Shown: positions 29,293 through 39,736 of the stretch, in pieces
Layout of the letters: each line of letters begins with the position of its first letter
Position numbering within the stretch: position 1 is the first letter of the stretch
NCBI RefSeq assembly: GCF_003600835.1
Contig: NZ_NQYC01000001.1
Span: 1,302,001 to 1,366,000 of the forward strand
Direction: 5' to 3'
DNA: 64,000 bases
Source of the DNA: Bacillus sp. PK3_68
Lineage (GTDB): Bacteria > Bacillota > Bacilli > Bacillales > Domibacillaceae
Made by a program: the position numbers and the translations under genes
Notes under the pieces: generated by a model
Told to the model about the DNA's origin: nothing
The model's database searches: none
What the model saw: the letters and a program-made list of their open reading frames with translations, nothing else

Positions 29293-29455
29293 GTTTTCTT
29301 TAGAATTAAAAGCGCTCTGTGAGCTTTTACTAGGATTGGTAACGATCAAAGGGGGAATTATAATTTTATCAACTTTTTACAGAAGAGCTTTCTTACAGTA
29401 AAAATAAACGTATGCTTTCTCACTATATGATTGATTTACTTTTCTGGAGGTCATC

Positions 29456-31285
29456 ATGACACGTTATTCACTAATGAAAAAAGCCCTGATTGGCAAGCCG
29501 CTTAAAACAAGTGCACTAGGAGAACAGAGACTCAGTAAGTTAAAGGCGCTGGCTATTTTATCCTCAGACGCCCTTTCGTCTGTAGCTTATGGACCTGAAC
29601 AAATTTTAATTGTGCTGTCTACAATCGGTCTAGTTGCTTTTTGGTATTCTGTTCCTATTGGCATTGGAGTACTGGTTCTCTTAACGGCCTTAATTCTTTC
29701 GTATCGCCAAATTATTTATGCCTATCCGCACGGTGGTGGGGCCTACATTGTCTCGAGAAACAACTTGGGAGAAAATGCCGGACTCATTGCAGGAGGCTCC
29801 CTATTAGTAGATTATATTTTAACCGTAGCGGTGAGTGTATCAGCCGGAACCGACGCTCTCACCTCTGCTTTTCCGCAATTGCACGAACATAATGTAGCGA
29901 TTGCTGCTTTACTAGTTGTATTAATTACGATTTTGAATTTACGAGGGGTAACAGAATCTGCTTCTGTTCTTGCTTATCCAGTATATTTATTTGTAGCCGC
30001 CTTACTTCTTCTTTCAGCCGTAGGTTTATGGAAAATTGCAACCGGACAAATACCGAGTGATCTGCACTCTCCGATCGGAACAGCCGTTCCTGGCATCAGT
30101 CTGTTTTTATTGCTCAGAGCTTTCTCATCCGGCTGTTCAGCTCTTACTGGAGTAGAGGCTGTTTCTAATGCGGTTCCTAACTTTAAGGAACCCGCTGCTA
30201 AAAATGCAGCAAACACCTTAATAATGATGGGGATTATCTTGGCGATTCTTTTTTCTGGCATTATGTTTTTAGCTTATTGGCTAGGAATCACTCCTAAAGC
30301 AGAAGAAACAGTGGTATCACAAATTTCGTCTGAAGTATTCGGTAGAAATTTCATTTATTACTTTGTTCAAGGAACTACAGCTCTTATTTTAGTTCTTGCG
30401 GCTAATACTGGTTTTTCTGCTTTTCCATTGCTAGCCGTTAACTTAGCAACGGACAAGTATATTCCACGGATGTTTCTCATGCGTGGAGACCGGCTTGGTT
30501 ACTCAAATGGAATCGTCACGCTCGGCATCATGTCTATTCTACTTATCGTGGCTTTTAGGGGGGAAACTGAACAGCTTATTCCATTGTATGCCGTTGGTGT
30601 ATTTATTCCCTTCACCCTTTCCCAATCAGGCATGATTGTAAAGTGGGTAAAAGAGAAGCCTGTTGGCTGGGCGTATAAATTAACAGTTAATTTAATCGGC
30701 GCGCTCATTAGCTTAACTGTTGTGGTGATTTTCTTTACCACTAAGTTTTCTCAAGTGTGGCCTGTGCTAGTTTTCTTACCGATTATTATCTTTATGTTTC
30801 ATCGAATTAAAAGTCATTATATGGCAACAGGTGAACAACTGAGAATTAAATCCGGAGAAGAAGCACTTCAATTTAAAGGAAATGTCGTCATTGTCCCGGT
30901 TGCCGGCATTACAAAGGTAGTTGAAAATTCCTTAAATTATGCCGAACTAATCGGTGATACTGTCATTGCTGTCTACGTCGCTTTTGACCGTGAAAGCGAA
31001 CGACAAATGGAGGAGAGATGGAGAAAGTGGAAGCCTAATGTCCGTCTTGTTACTCTGCATTCTCAATATAGAAGCTTAATGAGGCCTCTCGCCCGGTTTA
31101 TTGACATAGCCGTGGAAAAAGCGAATGAAAGGAACCATACCTTAACCGTACTTATTCCACAATTCATTACGAAGAAGAGATGGCAGGACATATTACACAA
31201 TCAGTCGAGCTTACGTTTAAGAATCTACCTTCTTTATCAAAAGAATGTCATTGTCACTACCGTCCCTTATCGATTTAAAAAATAA
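29456..31285 (+). CDS. kimA: High-affinity potassium transporter KimA (YdaO)
   Basis: KimA is a proton-coupled K+ importer of the APC/KUP superfamily. The 609-residue product begins MTRYSLMKKALIGKPLKTSALGEQRLSKLKALAILSSDALSSVAYGPEQ, the family N-terminus. It has about 12 membrane helices (about 45-440), with PHGGGAYIVSRNNLG in helix 2-3, and a cytosolic C-terminal USP-like domain (about 460-609). ATG 29456 follows CTGGAGG. Expression should be off at high c-di-AMP, which reports K+ sufficiency. Length matches the B. subtilis protein (607). Confidence 0.95.
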   Translation: MTRYSLMKKALIGKPLKTSALGEQRLSKLKALAILSSDALSSVAYGPEQILIVLSTIGLVAFWYSVPIGIGVLVLLTALILSYRQIIYAYPHGGGAYIVSRNNLGENAGLIAGGSLLVDYILTVAVSVSAGTDALTSAFPQLHEHNVAIAALLVVLITILNLRGVTESASVLAYPVYLFVAALLLLSAVGLWKIATGQIPSDLHSPIGTAVPGISLFLLLRAFSSGCSALTGVEAVSNAVPNFKEPAAKNAANTLIMMGIILAILFSGIMFLAYWLGITPKAEETVVSQISSEVFGRNFIYYFVQGTTALILVLAANTGFSAFPLLAVNLATDKYIPRMFLMRGDRLGYSNGIVTLGIMSILLIVAFRGETEQLIPLYAVGVFIPFTLSQSGMIVKWVKEKPVGWAYKLTVNLIGALISLTVVVIFFTTKFSQVWPVLVFLPIIIFMFHRIKSHYMATGEQLRIKSGEEALQFKGNVVIVPVAGITKVVENSLNYAELIGDTVIAVYVAFDRESERQMEERWRKWKPNVRLVTLHSQYRSLMRPLARFIDIAVEKANERNHTLTVLIPQFITKKRWQDILHNQSSLRLRIYLLYQKNVIVTTVPYRFKK

Positions 31286-31387
31286 TCTTTACTCAAATTA
31301 CGAAACACCTCTTCGAGAGGATGACAGGGCTTTGTGCATATTCCAGAGAAGAAGAGCTAAAATTAACCATTGCAAGATTGATAAGAA

Positions 31388-31416
31388 TTGACTATAATTC
31401 TAGTGTCAATTAAATA
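31388..31416 (+). promoter_or_regulatory. Sigma-A promoter of the lysine permease leader
   Basis: TTGACT (31388-31393), 17-base spacer, TAAATA (31411-31416). Confidence 0.65.
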
Positions 31417-31425
31417 TTCCCATTT

Positions 31426-31612
31426 ACCGATGGGATAGAGGCTGCAGCTTATATGAGTAAAGCGGAAGAGAGACAATGACATCTATGACTCCGTTTGAAA
31501 GGATAAACTGCCGAAGTGTGGACAGGTCATTGTCTGTTCATGCTGGGGATGTTTTCGAACAGGAACATCACTGTCGCGTTATTTAACGTGGAGGGCTATC
31601 TTCGGAAGGATT
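31426..31612 (+). ncRNA. Lysine riboswitch (L box)
   Basis: Conserved lysine-aptamer blocks are visible in order: GGGATAGAGGCTGCAG, TATGAGTAA, GCCGAAGTGTGG, CATGCTGGGG, CACTGTCGCG and GGAGGGCTATC. A terminator follows at 31625. Lysine binding is expected to terminate transcription of the permease gene. Confidence 0.92.
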
Positions 31613-31624
31613 AAACGGACTTGT

Positions 31625-31660
31625 TAACAGCCGTCGATCTTCTTCGACGGCTGTTTTTTA
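31625..31660 (+). terminator. Riboswitch-controlled terminator of the lysine permease gene
   Basis: AACAGCCGTCGA and TCGACGGCTGTT make a strong stem followed by a T tract. Confidence 0.92.
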
Positions 31661-31709
31661 TTTGCCCTTGAAATGATTCAATCTTTATCACGAAAAGGAG
31701 TGCACAATA

Positions 31710-33176
31710 TTGAGGAATACAGTTACGTCAGCATCATCGACATCATCATCAAAGCCCAATCAGTTGAAGAGGACTCTAAAAGCACGCCATCTAACGATGA
31801 TTTCTCTCGGAGGATCCATCGGAACAGGGATATTTTTAGCAAGCGGCGGAGCTATTCATAATGCCGGTCCTGGAGGGGCACTGCTCGCTTATGCAGCAAT
31901 CGGAGTAATGGTCTATTTCTTAATGACGAGCCTTGCAGAAATGGCGGCCTATATGCCGGTAGCTGGTTCCTTTAAGGTATATGCATCAAAATTTGTTGAT
32001 CCGGCCCTTGGATTTGCCATCGGCTGGAATTATTGGTACAACTGGGCGATTACCATTGCTGCAGAACTTGCCGCTGCAGTGCTCATTATGAAATTTTGGT
32101 TCCCTGACAGTCCTTCCATTCTCTGGAGCGGTCTCGCACTTTTAATTATGTTTGGCTTGAATTTTATGTCTGCCAAAGGATTTGGAGAATCAGAGTTTTG
32201 GTTTGCACTTATTAAAGTAGTCACTATTATTTTATTTATTGTTACCGGGTTGTTTATGATTTTTGGTATTATGGGCGGCGAAGCCATTGGCCTCACAAAC
32301 TTTACAATTAAAGACGCTCCTTTCAATGGCGGGTTTTTAGCTGTTTTAGGTGTTTTCATGGCAGCTGGCTTCTCTTTCCAAGGCACGGAGCTGCTCGGAG
32401 TAGCCGCCGGTGAAAGTGAAGAACCAGAAAAAAATATTCCTAAAGCTATTAATTCTGTATTTTGGCGCATTTTGCTTTTTTATATTTTAGCTATTCTTGT
32501 GATCGGATTGATTCTCCCATACACAGACGAACGTCTGCTAAGTGACTCTGTTTCTGTAAGTCCCTTCACGCTAGTGTTTGAACGGGCAGGTTTTGCTTTT
32601 GCTGCTTCTGTTATGAATGCTATCATACTCACTTCTGTATTGTCCGCGGGCAATTCAGGCATGTATGCTTCCACCCGTATGCTCTGGGACTTGGCACGTG
32701 ATGGACAGGCCCCAAAATTTTTGGCTCGCCTTGACAAAAGAGGGGTACCGGTCAATGCGCTCATTATTACCACATTGGTCGGTTCTCTCGCATTTCTAAC
32801 TACTTTCTTTGGCGACGGCGCTGTCTATGTTTGGCTGTTAAACGCTTCCGGAATGGCTGGTTTCGTCACATGGCTCGGGATCGCCATTAGTCACTATCGC
32901 TTCCGTCGGGCTTTTATCGCTCAAGGAGGGGACGTAACCACTCTTCCTTATCGTGCAAGATGGTTTCCAATTGGGCCATTATTGGCACTTATTCTATGTA
33001 CTTTCGTCATTTTGGGCCAAAATTTCCAAGCGTTTATGGGAGGCCAAATTGACTGGAATGGAGTCCTTGTTTCCTATATTGGTCTTCCTCTATTCTTGAT
33101 CTTTTGGATTGCTTACAAAATCAAACACAAAACGAAAGTCATTCCTTTGGAAGAATGTGATTTCAACAGGGACTAA
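31710..33176 (+). CDS. lysP: Lysine-specific permease, LysP type (APC family, AAT subfamily)
   Basis: A 488-residue protein with about 12 membrane helices. Motifs ELKARHLTMI-like (RTLKARHLTMISLGGSIGTG), GPGGALLAYAAIG, GWNYWYNWAITIAAE, FSFQGTELLGVAAGESE and NSGMYASTRMLWDLARDG match LysP of E. coli almost throughout, as does the length. TTG 31710 has AAAAGGAG nine bases upstream. The upstream lysine riboswitch independently supports lysine as substrate. Confidence 0.92.
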   Translation: MRNTVTSASSTSSSKPNQLKRTLKARHLTMISLGGSIGTGIFLASGGAIHNAGPGGALLAYAAIGVMVYFLMTSLAEMAAYMPVAGSFKVYASKFVDPALGFAIGWNYWYNWAITIAAELAAAVLIMKFWFPDSPSILWSGLALLIMFGLNFMSAKGFGESEFWFALIKVVTIILFIVTGLFMIFGIMGGEAIGLTNFTIKDAPFNGGFLAVLGVFMAAGFSFQGTELLGVAAGESEEPEKNIPKAINSVFWRILLFYILAILVIGLILPYTDERLLSDSVSVSPFTLVFERAGFAFAASVMNAIILTSVLSAGNSGMYASTRMLWDLARDGQAPKFLARLDKRGVPVNALIITTLVGSLAFLTTFFGDGAVYVWLLNASGMAGFVTWLGIAISHYRFRRAFIAQGGDVTTLPYRARWFPIGPLLALILCTFVILGQNFQAFMGGQIDWNGVLVSYIGLPLFLIFWIAYKIKHKTKVIPLEECDFNRD

Positions 33177-33249
33177 TAGGTTATTGCTAAAGCAGAAGTA
33201 AAATTTTATCAAAGACATTATACGAGGATTACGATTACACCTTGTCAGA

Positions 33250-33282
33250 GCTGGAGGAATTTCATTCCTCCAGCCATTTTTT
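33250..33282. terminator. Convergent terminator between lysP and ysxE
   Basis: GCTGGAGGAA/TTCCTCCAGC stem followed by TTTTTT on the plus strand. It ends lysP and abuts the 3' end of ysxE. Confidence 0.88.
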
Positions 33283-34263
33283 ATTCTTCCTCTTCTTTTA
33301 AGTCTGTGACGAAATACTCGATATTTTTTAACTGCCAATAATTTTGCTGCAGCTGATCCGTATAGCGATACTCGTTTTGTTTTCTTTGTGCCGAGAAATA
33401 GGCAGCTGCTGTCTCATAAAGCGCTCCCGGGTAAGCAATATAGCTTTGGAATAAAAGTTTCTCCCCTTTTTTCAGCGGAAAAAAATTTGTATAGTAACTG
33501 AATAACTCTCTCGCTAAAGCTGATCTTTCTGGGTACCCCTTCAATGTACGGGAGAAATAGGGAATTAAATCATGAATCGGCGTGGCTCTGCGAGATTGCT
33601 CCAAGTTAATAAAGTAGCCTCCCCCCCTCGATCAATAAGAAAATGACCTGGGTCCAGTTTGCCATGAACCTGGACCATTCTCTCTTTCTCCTCTTCCTCT
33701 GTTGCCTCTTTCCATTCTTTCAACTTTTCCTTTGCATAGAAAAAAGCTTGGCGAACATCTGTATAATAAAGACAAAACAACAATTGAAACGGAGACATAT
33801 ATGTTTCCCTTTCTGAAAGCTCTAAAAATTGCTCTAAGTGCTCTTCCTGTCTTTCCCACAAAGCCTTGACCTGTTCATATTGATAGATCCGCGCCTCCTT
33901 CGCTACAGCTACATCCGTGGAAGAAACGAAATGCAGCCTGGCAACCTCCCGAATCATCTTTTTTTCTCTCTCGGCTATTTCTTGCTCACCACTTTCGATC
34001 CACGGCATTAAATAATAAATATGAGCTCCCTCTAAAATGCCGTATCTGCCATCCAAAGCCGGATAAACAGGAACAAATCGGTGATAACCCGTCTGGTAAA
34101 GCTTTTGCATATTGAATAAAAAATCCATCCCTTGTACTGAAGGAATTCTTTTTAAAGCAAAATTCCCTTTATCTGTTGATATTTTTTGCACGTGGCCTAA
34201 TGTTTCTATGTGCAAAGGGGTTAATCCGTAGCTTCTCCAAATAGCTGAATAGGGCTGTTCCAC
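33281..34263 (-). pseudogene. ysxE: ysxE, CotS-family kinase-like spore coat protein, single frameshift
   Basis: The N-terminal piece from GTG 34263 (VEQPYSAIWRSYGLTPLHIE) runs into a premature stop at 33565. The C-terminal piece (LEQSRRATPIHDLIPYFSR to the stop at 33281) is one frame away. Reading one extra base at the seven-G run (33621-33627) joins them as DRGGGYFINLEQSRR, giving about 327 residues against 338 recalled for B. subtilis YsxE. Family: aminoglycoside phosphotransferase-like coat proteins without proven kinase activity. It follows spoVID as in B. subtilis, but a terminator lies between. Sequence error versus mutation is unresolved. Confidence 0.8.
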
Positions 34264-34281
34264 TTTCTTCACCCGCTTTAT

Positions 34282-34319
34282 AAAAAATAAGGCTGTCCCA
34301 CCTTTAATCGGGAACAGCC
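34282..34319 (-). terminator. Terminator between spoVID and ysxE
   Basis: Minus-strand GGCTGTTCCC...GGGACAGCC stem with a TTATTTTTTA tail, just after the spoVID stop. This is why ysxE is better started at 34263 than at 34326. Confidence 0.8.
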
Positions 34320-34325
34320 GGATCA

Positions 34326-35495
34326 TTAACGAGAATTCGGTATATAGAGTACCTGGCCTTCTTCAATGCTTTGGCTGGTCTCCAATTTGTTTTCTCGGAC
34401 TAAGTCAGCTACCGGTAACTCATACCGCTCAGCAATCTTTTGGAGTGTATCATCTCTCTGCACAAGACAAACCTTCCAGGTTACAGCTTCCTCTGACTCT
34501 TTCCTTGAGAAGAAATCTGCTAGCGACATCGTTTCCGTTTTTTTCAAGCTAAATGACTTTTTCTTTTTCTGTGTGTTCTCCTCCTCCATTTCCTTTGAGG
34601 ACGACTCTGCCATATGGGCTGGCTCTTGAGCCGGAGACTCTGTTAGCTCTGAAACATTAGGAACTTCATGATGAGATGACGGACTCGCGGAAGCAGACTC
34701 CATTATGGACAATGATTCAAGCACATTAGGAGATTCTTCGATTGCTGCAACTGCGGAATGATTGCTTTCCATCTCTAAAACAATATTTGGAGATTCTTTC
34801 TGCTGTTTTTCTTCTCTTTGCTCACTCATTGGCGGAACTGAAACTTCCTCCTTCTCTTCCTCAAGCACATCAGGTTGCCTTTTGACTTCAACCGAAAAAT
34901 CTGTCTCCCTTCCTGTTTCCTCTGAGCCGCCTGCATCATTCACATCCAACTTTAAAATTGAAAACTCTGGTTCGTCATTTTTTACATTTTCTTCTTGTTC
35001 TATTTGTAACTCTTCGTCTGCTGGTGTCATTTCAACTAATTCATTCACCTGCTCTCTTTCTTTCTCTTCTTCCTCTTCCATGATCCCTGATATTGATAGA
35101 TCGACTGTTAATTTCAAGTTTGCTTTTTCAGGGAATTCATAGTCAAACGAATCAATGTAAATCTCCACATCTTCCATTTTAGCAATGCGTGATTTAGGAA
35201 TCGTTATATCAATCGGAAAGTGATGAAAGAACTCACACTCATTCTCTCCGCGCTCCAGCACTTGTTGCACATATTTATAAGTAGGTGTATCCAGTGGTTC
35301 GGTTTGCTGCTCTGATGGAGCGTATTCTCCAGAAAGTTCCAAGAAACCGTGCATTCTAATAAATTCATCTGTTTCTTCAGTTTGAATTTGCGGATCAAGA
35401 GAAATAGAATATAATTCTCCTACTTCCTGACCACTCGTAAAACGGACAGTTTCTTCTAATGAAAACCGCAAATATGACAGGTCTTGAGACGCCAC
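34326..35495 (-). CDS. spoVID: SpoVID, spore coat encasement protein
   Basis: SpoVID drives coat encasement and binds SafA. The 389-residue product has a conserved N-terminal domain (about 1-150, LSYLRFSLEETVRFTSGQEVGELYSISLDP and IYIDSFDYEFPEKANLKL), a long Glu/Ser-rich disordered middle (about 155-330) and a C-terminal LysM (about 342-387, VQRDDTLQKIAERYELPVADLVRENKL). It is much shorter than the B. subtilis protein (about 575), the loss being in the acidic middle. GTG 35495 follows GGAGG by seven bases. Confidence 0.92.
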   Translation of the reverse strand: MASQDLSYLRFSLEETVRFTSGQEVGELYSISLDPQIQTEETDEFIRMHGFLELSGEYAPSEQQTEPLDTPTYKYVQQVLERGENECEFFHHFPIDITIPKSRIAKMEDVEIYIDSFDYEFPEKANLKLTVDLSISGIMEEEEEKEREQVNELVEMTPADEELQIEQEENVKNDEPEFSILKLDVNDAGGSEETGRETDFSVEVKRQPDVLEEEKEEVSVPPMSEQREEKQQKESPNIVLEMESNHSAVAAIEESPNVLESLSIMESASASPSSHHEVPNVSELTESPAQEPAHMAESSSKEMEEENTQKKKKSFSLKKTETMSLADFFSRKESEEAVTWKVCLVQRDDTLQKIAERYELPVADLVRENKLETSQSIEEGQVLYIPNSR

Positions 35496-35642
35496 TTCAT
35501 TTCCTCCTTTCTATTCATCGGCCTTATGCCATCCATTTGTTTATACAACGGCAAGATATTCCTATTGATCTTCTTTCACAATTTATTTGTATGACGCTTC
35601 TCCAAGAAATATGAAAGATTGCCTCATTCTATTTAGAATACG

Positions 35643-35678
35643 AAAAAAAACCGCCAGCATATAGCCAGGCGGTTTTTT
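35643..35678 (-). terminator. Terminator of the hem operon
   Basis: Minus-strand AACCGCC...GGCGGTT stem followed by eight T residues, just after the hemL stop. Confidence 0.92.
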
Positions 35679-35684
35679 CTATTA

Positions 35685-36974
35685 TTATTTCTTTAGGCGG
35701 CTGAACGCTTTTTCAGCTGCAGCAATCGTATGCTCAATATCTTCTTCAGTATGGGCGCTGGATAAAAATAACCCTTCAAACTGAGATGGCGGCAAAAACA
35801 CACCTTCATTTGCCATCTCCCGGTAATATTCAGCAAACAGTGCAAGATCAGATGTTTTTGCCTTTTCATAATTGGTTACATGTTCGTTAGTAAAGAAGAG
35901 GCCAATCATCGAACCAGCGCGGTTAAATGTAATCGGAATGTTATGCTTTTGTGCAGCCTCGGTCAATCCTTCTTCCAGGCGATCTGCTCTGCGTCCGAAC
36001 TCCTCGTATATCTCTGGTGTTAACTGCCGGAGTGTTTCCAATCCGGCAGCCATCGCCATTGGATTTCCAGAAAGAGTGCCTGCCTGATAAATTGGTCCGC
36101 TTGGAGCAATTTGATTCATAATATCTGCCCGGCCACCATAGGCACCAACCGGCAGCCCACCGCCGATTACTTTGCCAAGACACGTAAGGTCAGGCGTGAT
36201 ACCAAAGAATCCTTGCGCACAGTTATAACCGACACGGAAACCAGTCATAACCTCATCAAAAATAAGGAGAGCACCGTTATCTTGCGTTACTTCACGAAGT
36301 CCTTCCAAGAAACCAGGCTGTGGCGGTACAACGCCCATATTGCCTGCAACAGGTTCAACAATGACACAAGCAATGTCCTCACCAAATTGTTCAAAAGCAT
36401 ATTTAACACCGTCAAGATCATTGTAAGGTACGGTAATTGTGTTCTTCGCCACGCTCTCAGGAACGCCTGGACTATCTGGCAATCCTAAAGTAGCCACACC
36501 AGAACCAGCTTTAATTAAGAGGGAATCTCCATGACCATGATAACAGCCTTCGAATTTTACTATTTTACTGCGGCCTGTAAAACCGCGGGCAAGACGAAGC
36601 GCACTCATGGTGGCCTCCGTCCCAGAAGAGACCATACGAACCACTTCAATAGACGGAACACGCTCGATCACAAGCTTCGCTAGTTCATTTTCAATGAGAG
36701 TCGAAGCACCAAAGCTCGTCCCAGTTTCAGCCGTCTTTTTCAAAGCTTCTACAACTTGATCATTCGCATGGCCCAAAATAAGTGGCCCCCACGATAAAAC
36801 ATAGTCAATGTACTCATTGCCATCAATATCGTAAACCTTAGAGCCCTTCCCCCGTTCCATAAAAATTGGATCCATATTTACGGACTTAAAGGCGCGAACT
36901 GGGCTGTTCACCCCTCCTGGCATTAATTTAACCGCCTCTTGGAAGGCTTGCTTTGATTTTTCGTAAGAACGCAT
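35685..36974 (-). CDS. hemL: Glutamate-1-semialdehyde 2,1-aminomutase
   Basis: PLP enzyme converting glutamate-1-semialdehyde to 5-aminolevulinate. The 429-residue product has the [15 protein letters not shown]-terminus, [18 protein letters not shown], and the PLP lysine in [19 protein letters not shown] (near residue 267). Last gene of hemA-hemX-hemC-hemD-hemB-hemL, with 12 bases between hemB and hemL. Confidence 0.98.
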   Translation of the reverse strand: MRSYEKSKQAFQEAVKLMPGGVNSPVRAFKSVNMDPIFMERGKGSKVYDIDGNEYIDYVLSWGPLILGHANDQVVEALKKTAETGTSFGASTLIENELAKLVIERVPSIEVVRMVSSGTEATMSALRLARGFTGRSKIVKFEGCYHGHGDSLLIKAGSGVATLGLPDSPGVPESVAKNTITVPYNDLDGVKYAFEQFGEDIACVIVEPVAGNMGVVPPQPGFLEGLREVTQDNGALLIFDEVMTGFRVGYNCAQGFFGITPDLTCLGKVIGGGLPVGAYGGRADIMNQIAPSGPIYQAGTLSGNPMAMAAGLETLRQLTPEIYEEFGRRADRLEEGLTEAAQKHNIPITFNRAGSMIGLFFTNEHVTNYEKAKTSDLALFAEYYREMANEGVFLPPSQFEGLFLSSAHTEEDIEHTIAAAEKAFSRLKK

Positions 36975-36986
36975 ACAAGAACCCCC

Positions 36987-37964
36987 TTATTGTTCATCCA
37001 GCCAGCGGGCTGCATCTTTAGCAAAATACGTAATAATTAGATCGGCACCTGCTCTTTTCATGCTGATCATTTTTTCCATAACGATTGCCTTTTCATCGAT
37101 CCAGCCGTTCAATGCCGCAGCCTTCACCATGGAGTATTCACCGCTCACATTATAAGCGACAATTGGCAATTTAAATTCATTTCTCATGTCACGCACGATG
37201 TCCAAATAAGAAAGAGCGGGTTTGACGATTAAGAAATCAGCCCCTTCTTCTACATCTGACTCTGCCTCACGAAAAGCTTCCAGGCGATTAGCCGGGTCCA
37301 TTTGATAGGTTTTTCGATCACCAAACTGCGGAGTAGACTCGGCTGCGTCACGGAAAGGCCCATAAAAGCCTGATGAGTATTTAACGGCATAAGACATGAT
37401 CGGTACATCAGTGAAGCCTGCTTCATCCAATCCACGGCGAATAGCAGCGACAAACCCATCCATCATATTAGATGGAGCAATGATGTCGGCACCTGCTTCA
37501 GCCTGGCTGACTGCTGTTTTAGCAAGCAAACTTAATGATGGATCGTTTAACACTTTGCTGCCCTCGATCACTCCGCAATGGCCATGGTCTGTATACTCAC
37601 ATAAACACGTATCAGCGATAACCACCATATCCGGATAGTGCCCCTTAATAAAGCGTGTTGCCTGCTGAACAATGCCGTGATCATGATAGGCACCCGTTCC
37701 TTCTGCATCTTTTTCAGCTGGTACGCCGAATAAAATGACAGATTTTAACCCGAGCGCTATAATTTCGTCCATTTCTGCTTTCAAGCGATCCATTGACAAA
37801 TGATACACACCAGGCATGGAAGGGACTCCTTTTTTTATGTTTTCGCCTTCTACAATAAAGAGAGGATAAATAAAGTCCTCTTTATGAAGATAAGTTTCAC
37901 GTACCAATGCACGCATATTAGCTGATTGGCGCAAGCGGCGATGACGTTTAAATTGTAATTCCAT
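36987..37964 (-). CDS. hemB: Delta-aminolevulinic acid dehydratase (porphobilinogen synthase)
   Basis: Joins two 5-aminolevulinate molecules into porphobilinogen. The start ATG 37964 (AAGGAAG upstream) shares one base with the hemD stop (TAATG) and gives 325 residues beginning [12 protein letters not shown]. The zinc site cysteines are in [14 protein letters not shown], and the two Schiff-base region lysines in [13 protein letters not shown] and [13 protein letters not shown] start at 38036 would lie inside hemD. Confidence 0.97.
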   Translation of the reverse strand: MELQFKRHRRLRQSANMRALVRETYLHKEDFIYPLFIVEGENIKKGVPSMPGVYHLSMDRLKAEMDEIIALGLKSVILFGVPAEKDAEGTGAYHDHGIVQQATRFIKGHYPDMVVIADTCLCEYTDHGHCGVIEGSKVLNDPSLSLLAKTAVSQAEAGADIIAPSNMMDGFVAAIRRGLDEAGFTDVPIMSYAVKYSSGFYGPFRDAAESTPQFGDRKTYQMDPANRLEAFREAESDVEEGADFLIVKPALSYLDIVRDMRNEFKLPIVAYNVSGEYSMVKAAALNGWIDEKAIVMEKMISMKRAGADLIITYFAKDAARWLDEQ

Positions 37965-38749
37965 TACTCTTCTTCCTTTCTGAAATAGCGGGCAATTGCC
38001 TCTGCCAACGATTCGCTCGTATATACCTCTGGGCAAATCTGCGTATGAAGACCGAAGCGGTCCGCTTCTTTTTTAGTTACTGGGCCGATGCAGGCAACAA
38101 CTGAATGTTCCAGTGTGTGCATGCCCACTTCCTTTATTGCTTTCATAAAATGACGGACAGCAGAAGGACTTGTGAATGTGAGGATGTCCGCTTTATTCGT
38201 TACAAGTAAATCAATTAATTGCTGTTTTGCTTCTTCGGGGAAATATGTTTCATAAACGATCCATTCGTCAGCCGTCATCCCTTTTTCCCTGAGGGCGTCA
38301 GCAATAGCTGTTCTGGCAAGATTCCCCTTCGGAATTAACACCTTTTTCGCTTCAAAGCGCCCTCCGGTAATTTCTTCTGCAAACTGATCAGCGGAAAATT
38401 TCTCGGGAATATACTCAGCATGAAATCCGTAGTTTTGGAGCACAGCAGCTGTTTTCGTTCCAATAGCAGCAAAACGGCCACGTATAACTGTGCGGTCTAT
38501 GTTTCTATTCTTTAGCTGCTGAAAGAAAAAATCGACACCATTTTTACTCGTTAAGATAATCCAATCATATGTAGACAATTGCTGCAACCATTCTTCCTCA
38601 CGATCATCTGAGAAAGGCTGGAAAGCGATCAGGGGAACGAAGTGAACGATTCCCCCGGCTGTTTCTATTTTATCAATAAATGAAGCTGCTTGTCCTCTTG
38701 GACGGGTCACTAATATATGCTTGCCTACAAGCGGCCGACCGGGTGTCAT
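37964..38749 (-). CDS. hemD: Uroporphyrinogen-III synthase
   Basis: Cyclises hydroxymethylbilane to uroporphyrinogen III with ring-D inversion. The 261-residue product is typically divergent in sequence, but [13 protein letters not shown] at the N-terminus, [14 protein letters not shown] and [15 protein letters not shown] are recognisable family blocks. The ATG overlaps the hemC stop as ATGA, and the position between hemC and hemB confirms it. Confidence 0.92.
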   Translation of the reverse strand: MTPGRPLVGKHILVTRPRGQAASFIDKIETAGGIVHFVPLIAFQPFSDDREEEWLQQLSTYDWIILTSKNGVDFFFQQLKNRNIDRTVIRGRFAAIGTKTAAVLQNYGFHAEYIPEKFSADQFAEEITGGRFEAKKVLIPKGNLARTAIADALREKGMTADEWIVYETYFPEEAKQQLIDLLVTNKADILTFTSPSAVRHFMKAIKEVGMHTLEHSVVACIGPVTKKEADRFGLHTQICPEVYTSESLAEAIARYFRKEEE

Positions 38750-39678
38750 TCGGCATCAAGCTCTGCTTTCACCGCTTCAATCAATTCTTTAGCGCCACGT
38801 TCCGAAAGCAAAGCTGCTGCTTCTACACCCACAGCTTGCGGATCGCTGCCTCTTACTGTTTCCTTATAAATCGTTTTTCCATCTGGTGAGGCGACAAGAG
38901 CAGTTAGCACGGTTTCATTGCCGTCAGCTACAGCAAACCCGGCGATGGGCACCTGACAGCCGCCTTCCATCTTGTGAAGGAAAGCCCGCTCAGCAGTCAC
39001 CGTTTTCGTCGTTTCCTCGTTGGCAAAAGCAGCGAGCAGCTCAAGTAATTCTTTATCATCTTCCCGGCATTCAATAGCAAGGGCTCCCTGGCCTACTGCC
39101 GGCAGGCAAAGTTCTGGCTCCAAAAATTCTGTTACAACGTCAGAGGCCCATCCCATGCGTGACAAGCCTGCCGCGGCCAAAATAATCGCATCGTATTCCT
39201 CAGTTTCAAGCTTTGCTAAACGCGTATCGATATTGCCTCGAATCCATTTAATTTCCAAATCCGGGCGAGCAGCTAACAGTTGGGCGCTGCGGCGCAGACT
39301 ACTCGTACCGATAGCGGCCCCTGCTGGCATATCCTTAAGCTTTACATGATTTTTTGAAATGAAAGCATCACGGTGATCTTCCCGCACTGGAATACAGCCA
39401 ATGGTCAATCCCTCGGGAAGCTCAGCTGGCATGTCTTTCATGCTATGCACGGCCATATCAATTTCCTTATCATACATGGCCTGCTCAATTTCCTTGACGA
39501 ACAAGCCTTTCCCGCCCACCTTAGAGAGCGTAACATCCAGGATGCGATCGCCCTTTGTAACGATTTCTTTTACTTCAAAGTCGTATTCCGGCTTTAACTT
39601 TTTCAACTGGCTAATCACCCAGTTTGTTTGTGTTAAAGCTAGCTTGCTTCGGCGGGAGCCGACAATAATTTTTCTCAT
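38746..39678 (-). CDS. hemC: Porphobilinogen deaminase (hydroxymethylbilane synthase)
   Basis: Polymerises four porphobilinogens. ATG 39678, after CAGGGGGA, gives 310 residues beginning [21 protein letters not shown]. Cofactor contacts [12 protein letters not shown] and the dipyrromethane cysteine in [13 protein letters not shown] are present. Eleven residues of a longer in-frame start lack support. Confidence 0.97.
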   Translation of the reverse strand: MRKIIVGSRRSKLALTQTNWVISQLKKLKPEYDFEVKEIVTKGDRILDVTLSKVGGKGLFVKEIEQAMYDKEIDMAVHSMKDMPAELPEGLTIGCIPVREDHRDAFISKNHVKLKDMPAGAAIGTSSLRRSAQLLAARPDLEIKWIRGNIDTRLAKLETEEYDAIILAAAGLSRMGWASDVVTEFLEPELCLPAVGQGALAIECREDDKELLELLAAFANEETTKTVTAERAFLHKMEGGCQVPIAGFAVADGNETVLTALVASPDGKTIYKETVRGSDPQAVGVEAAALLSERGAKELIEAVKAELDAE

Positions 39679-39736
39679 AATATCCCCCTGCTTTGCTTTT
39701 AAGTGTACCAAAAGTGAAACGACGAAAATCGGCTCA

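Noticed and set aside
27800-33176. Mobile island hypothesis for the nfrA-kimA-lysP segment
   Set aside because: No integrase, transposase, flanking direct repeats or tRNA target site visible; simple rearrangement is enough.
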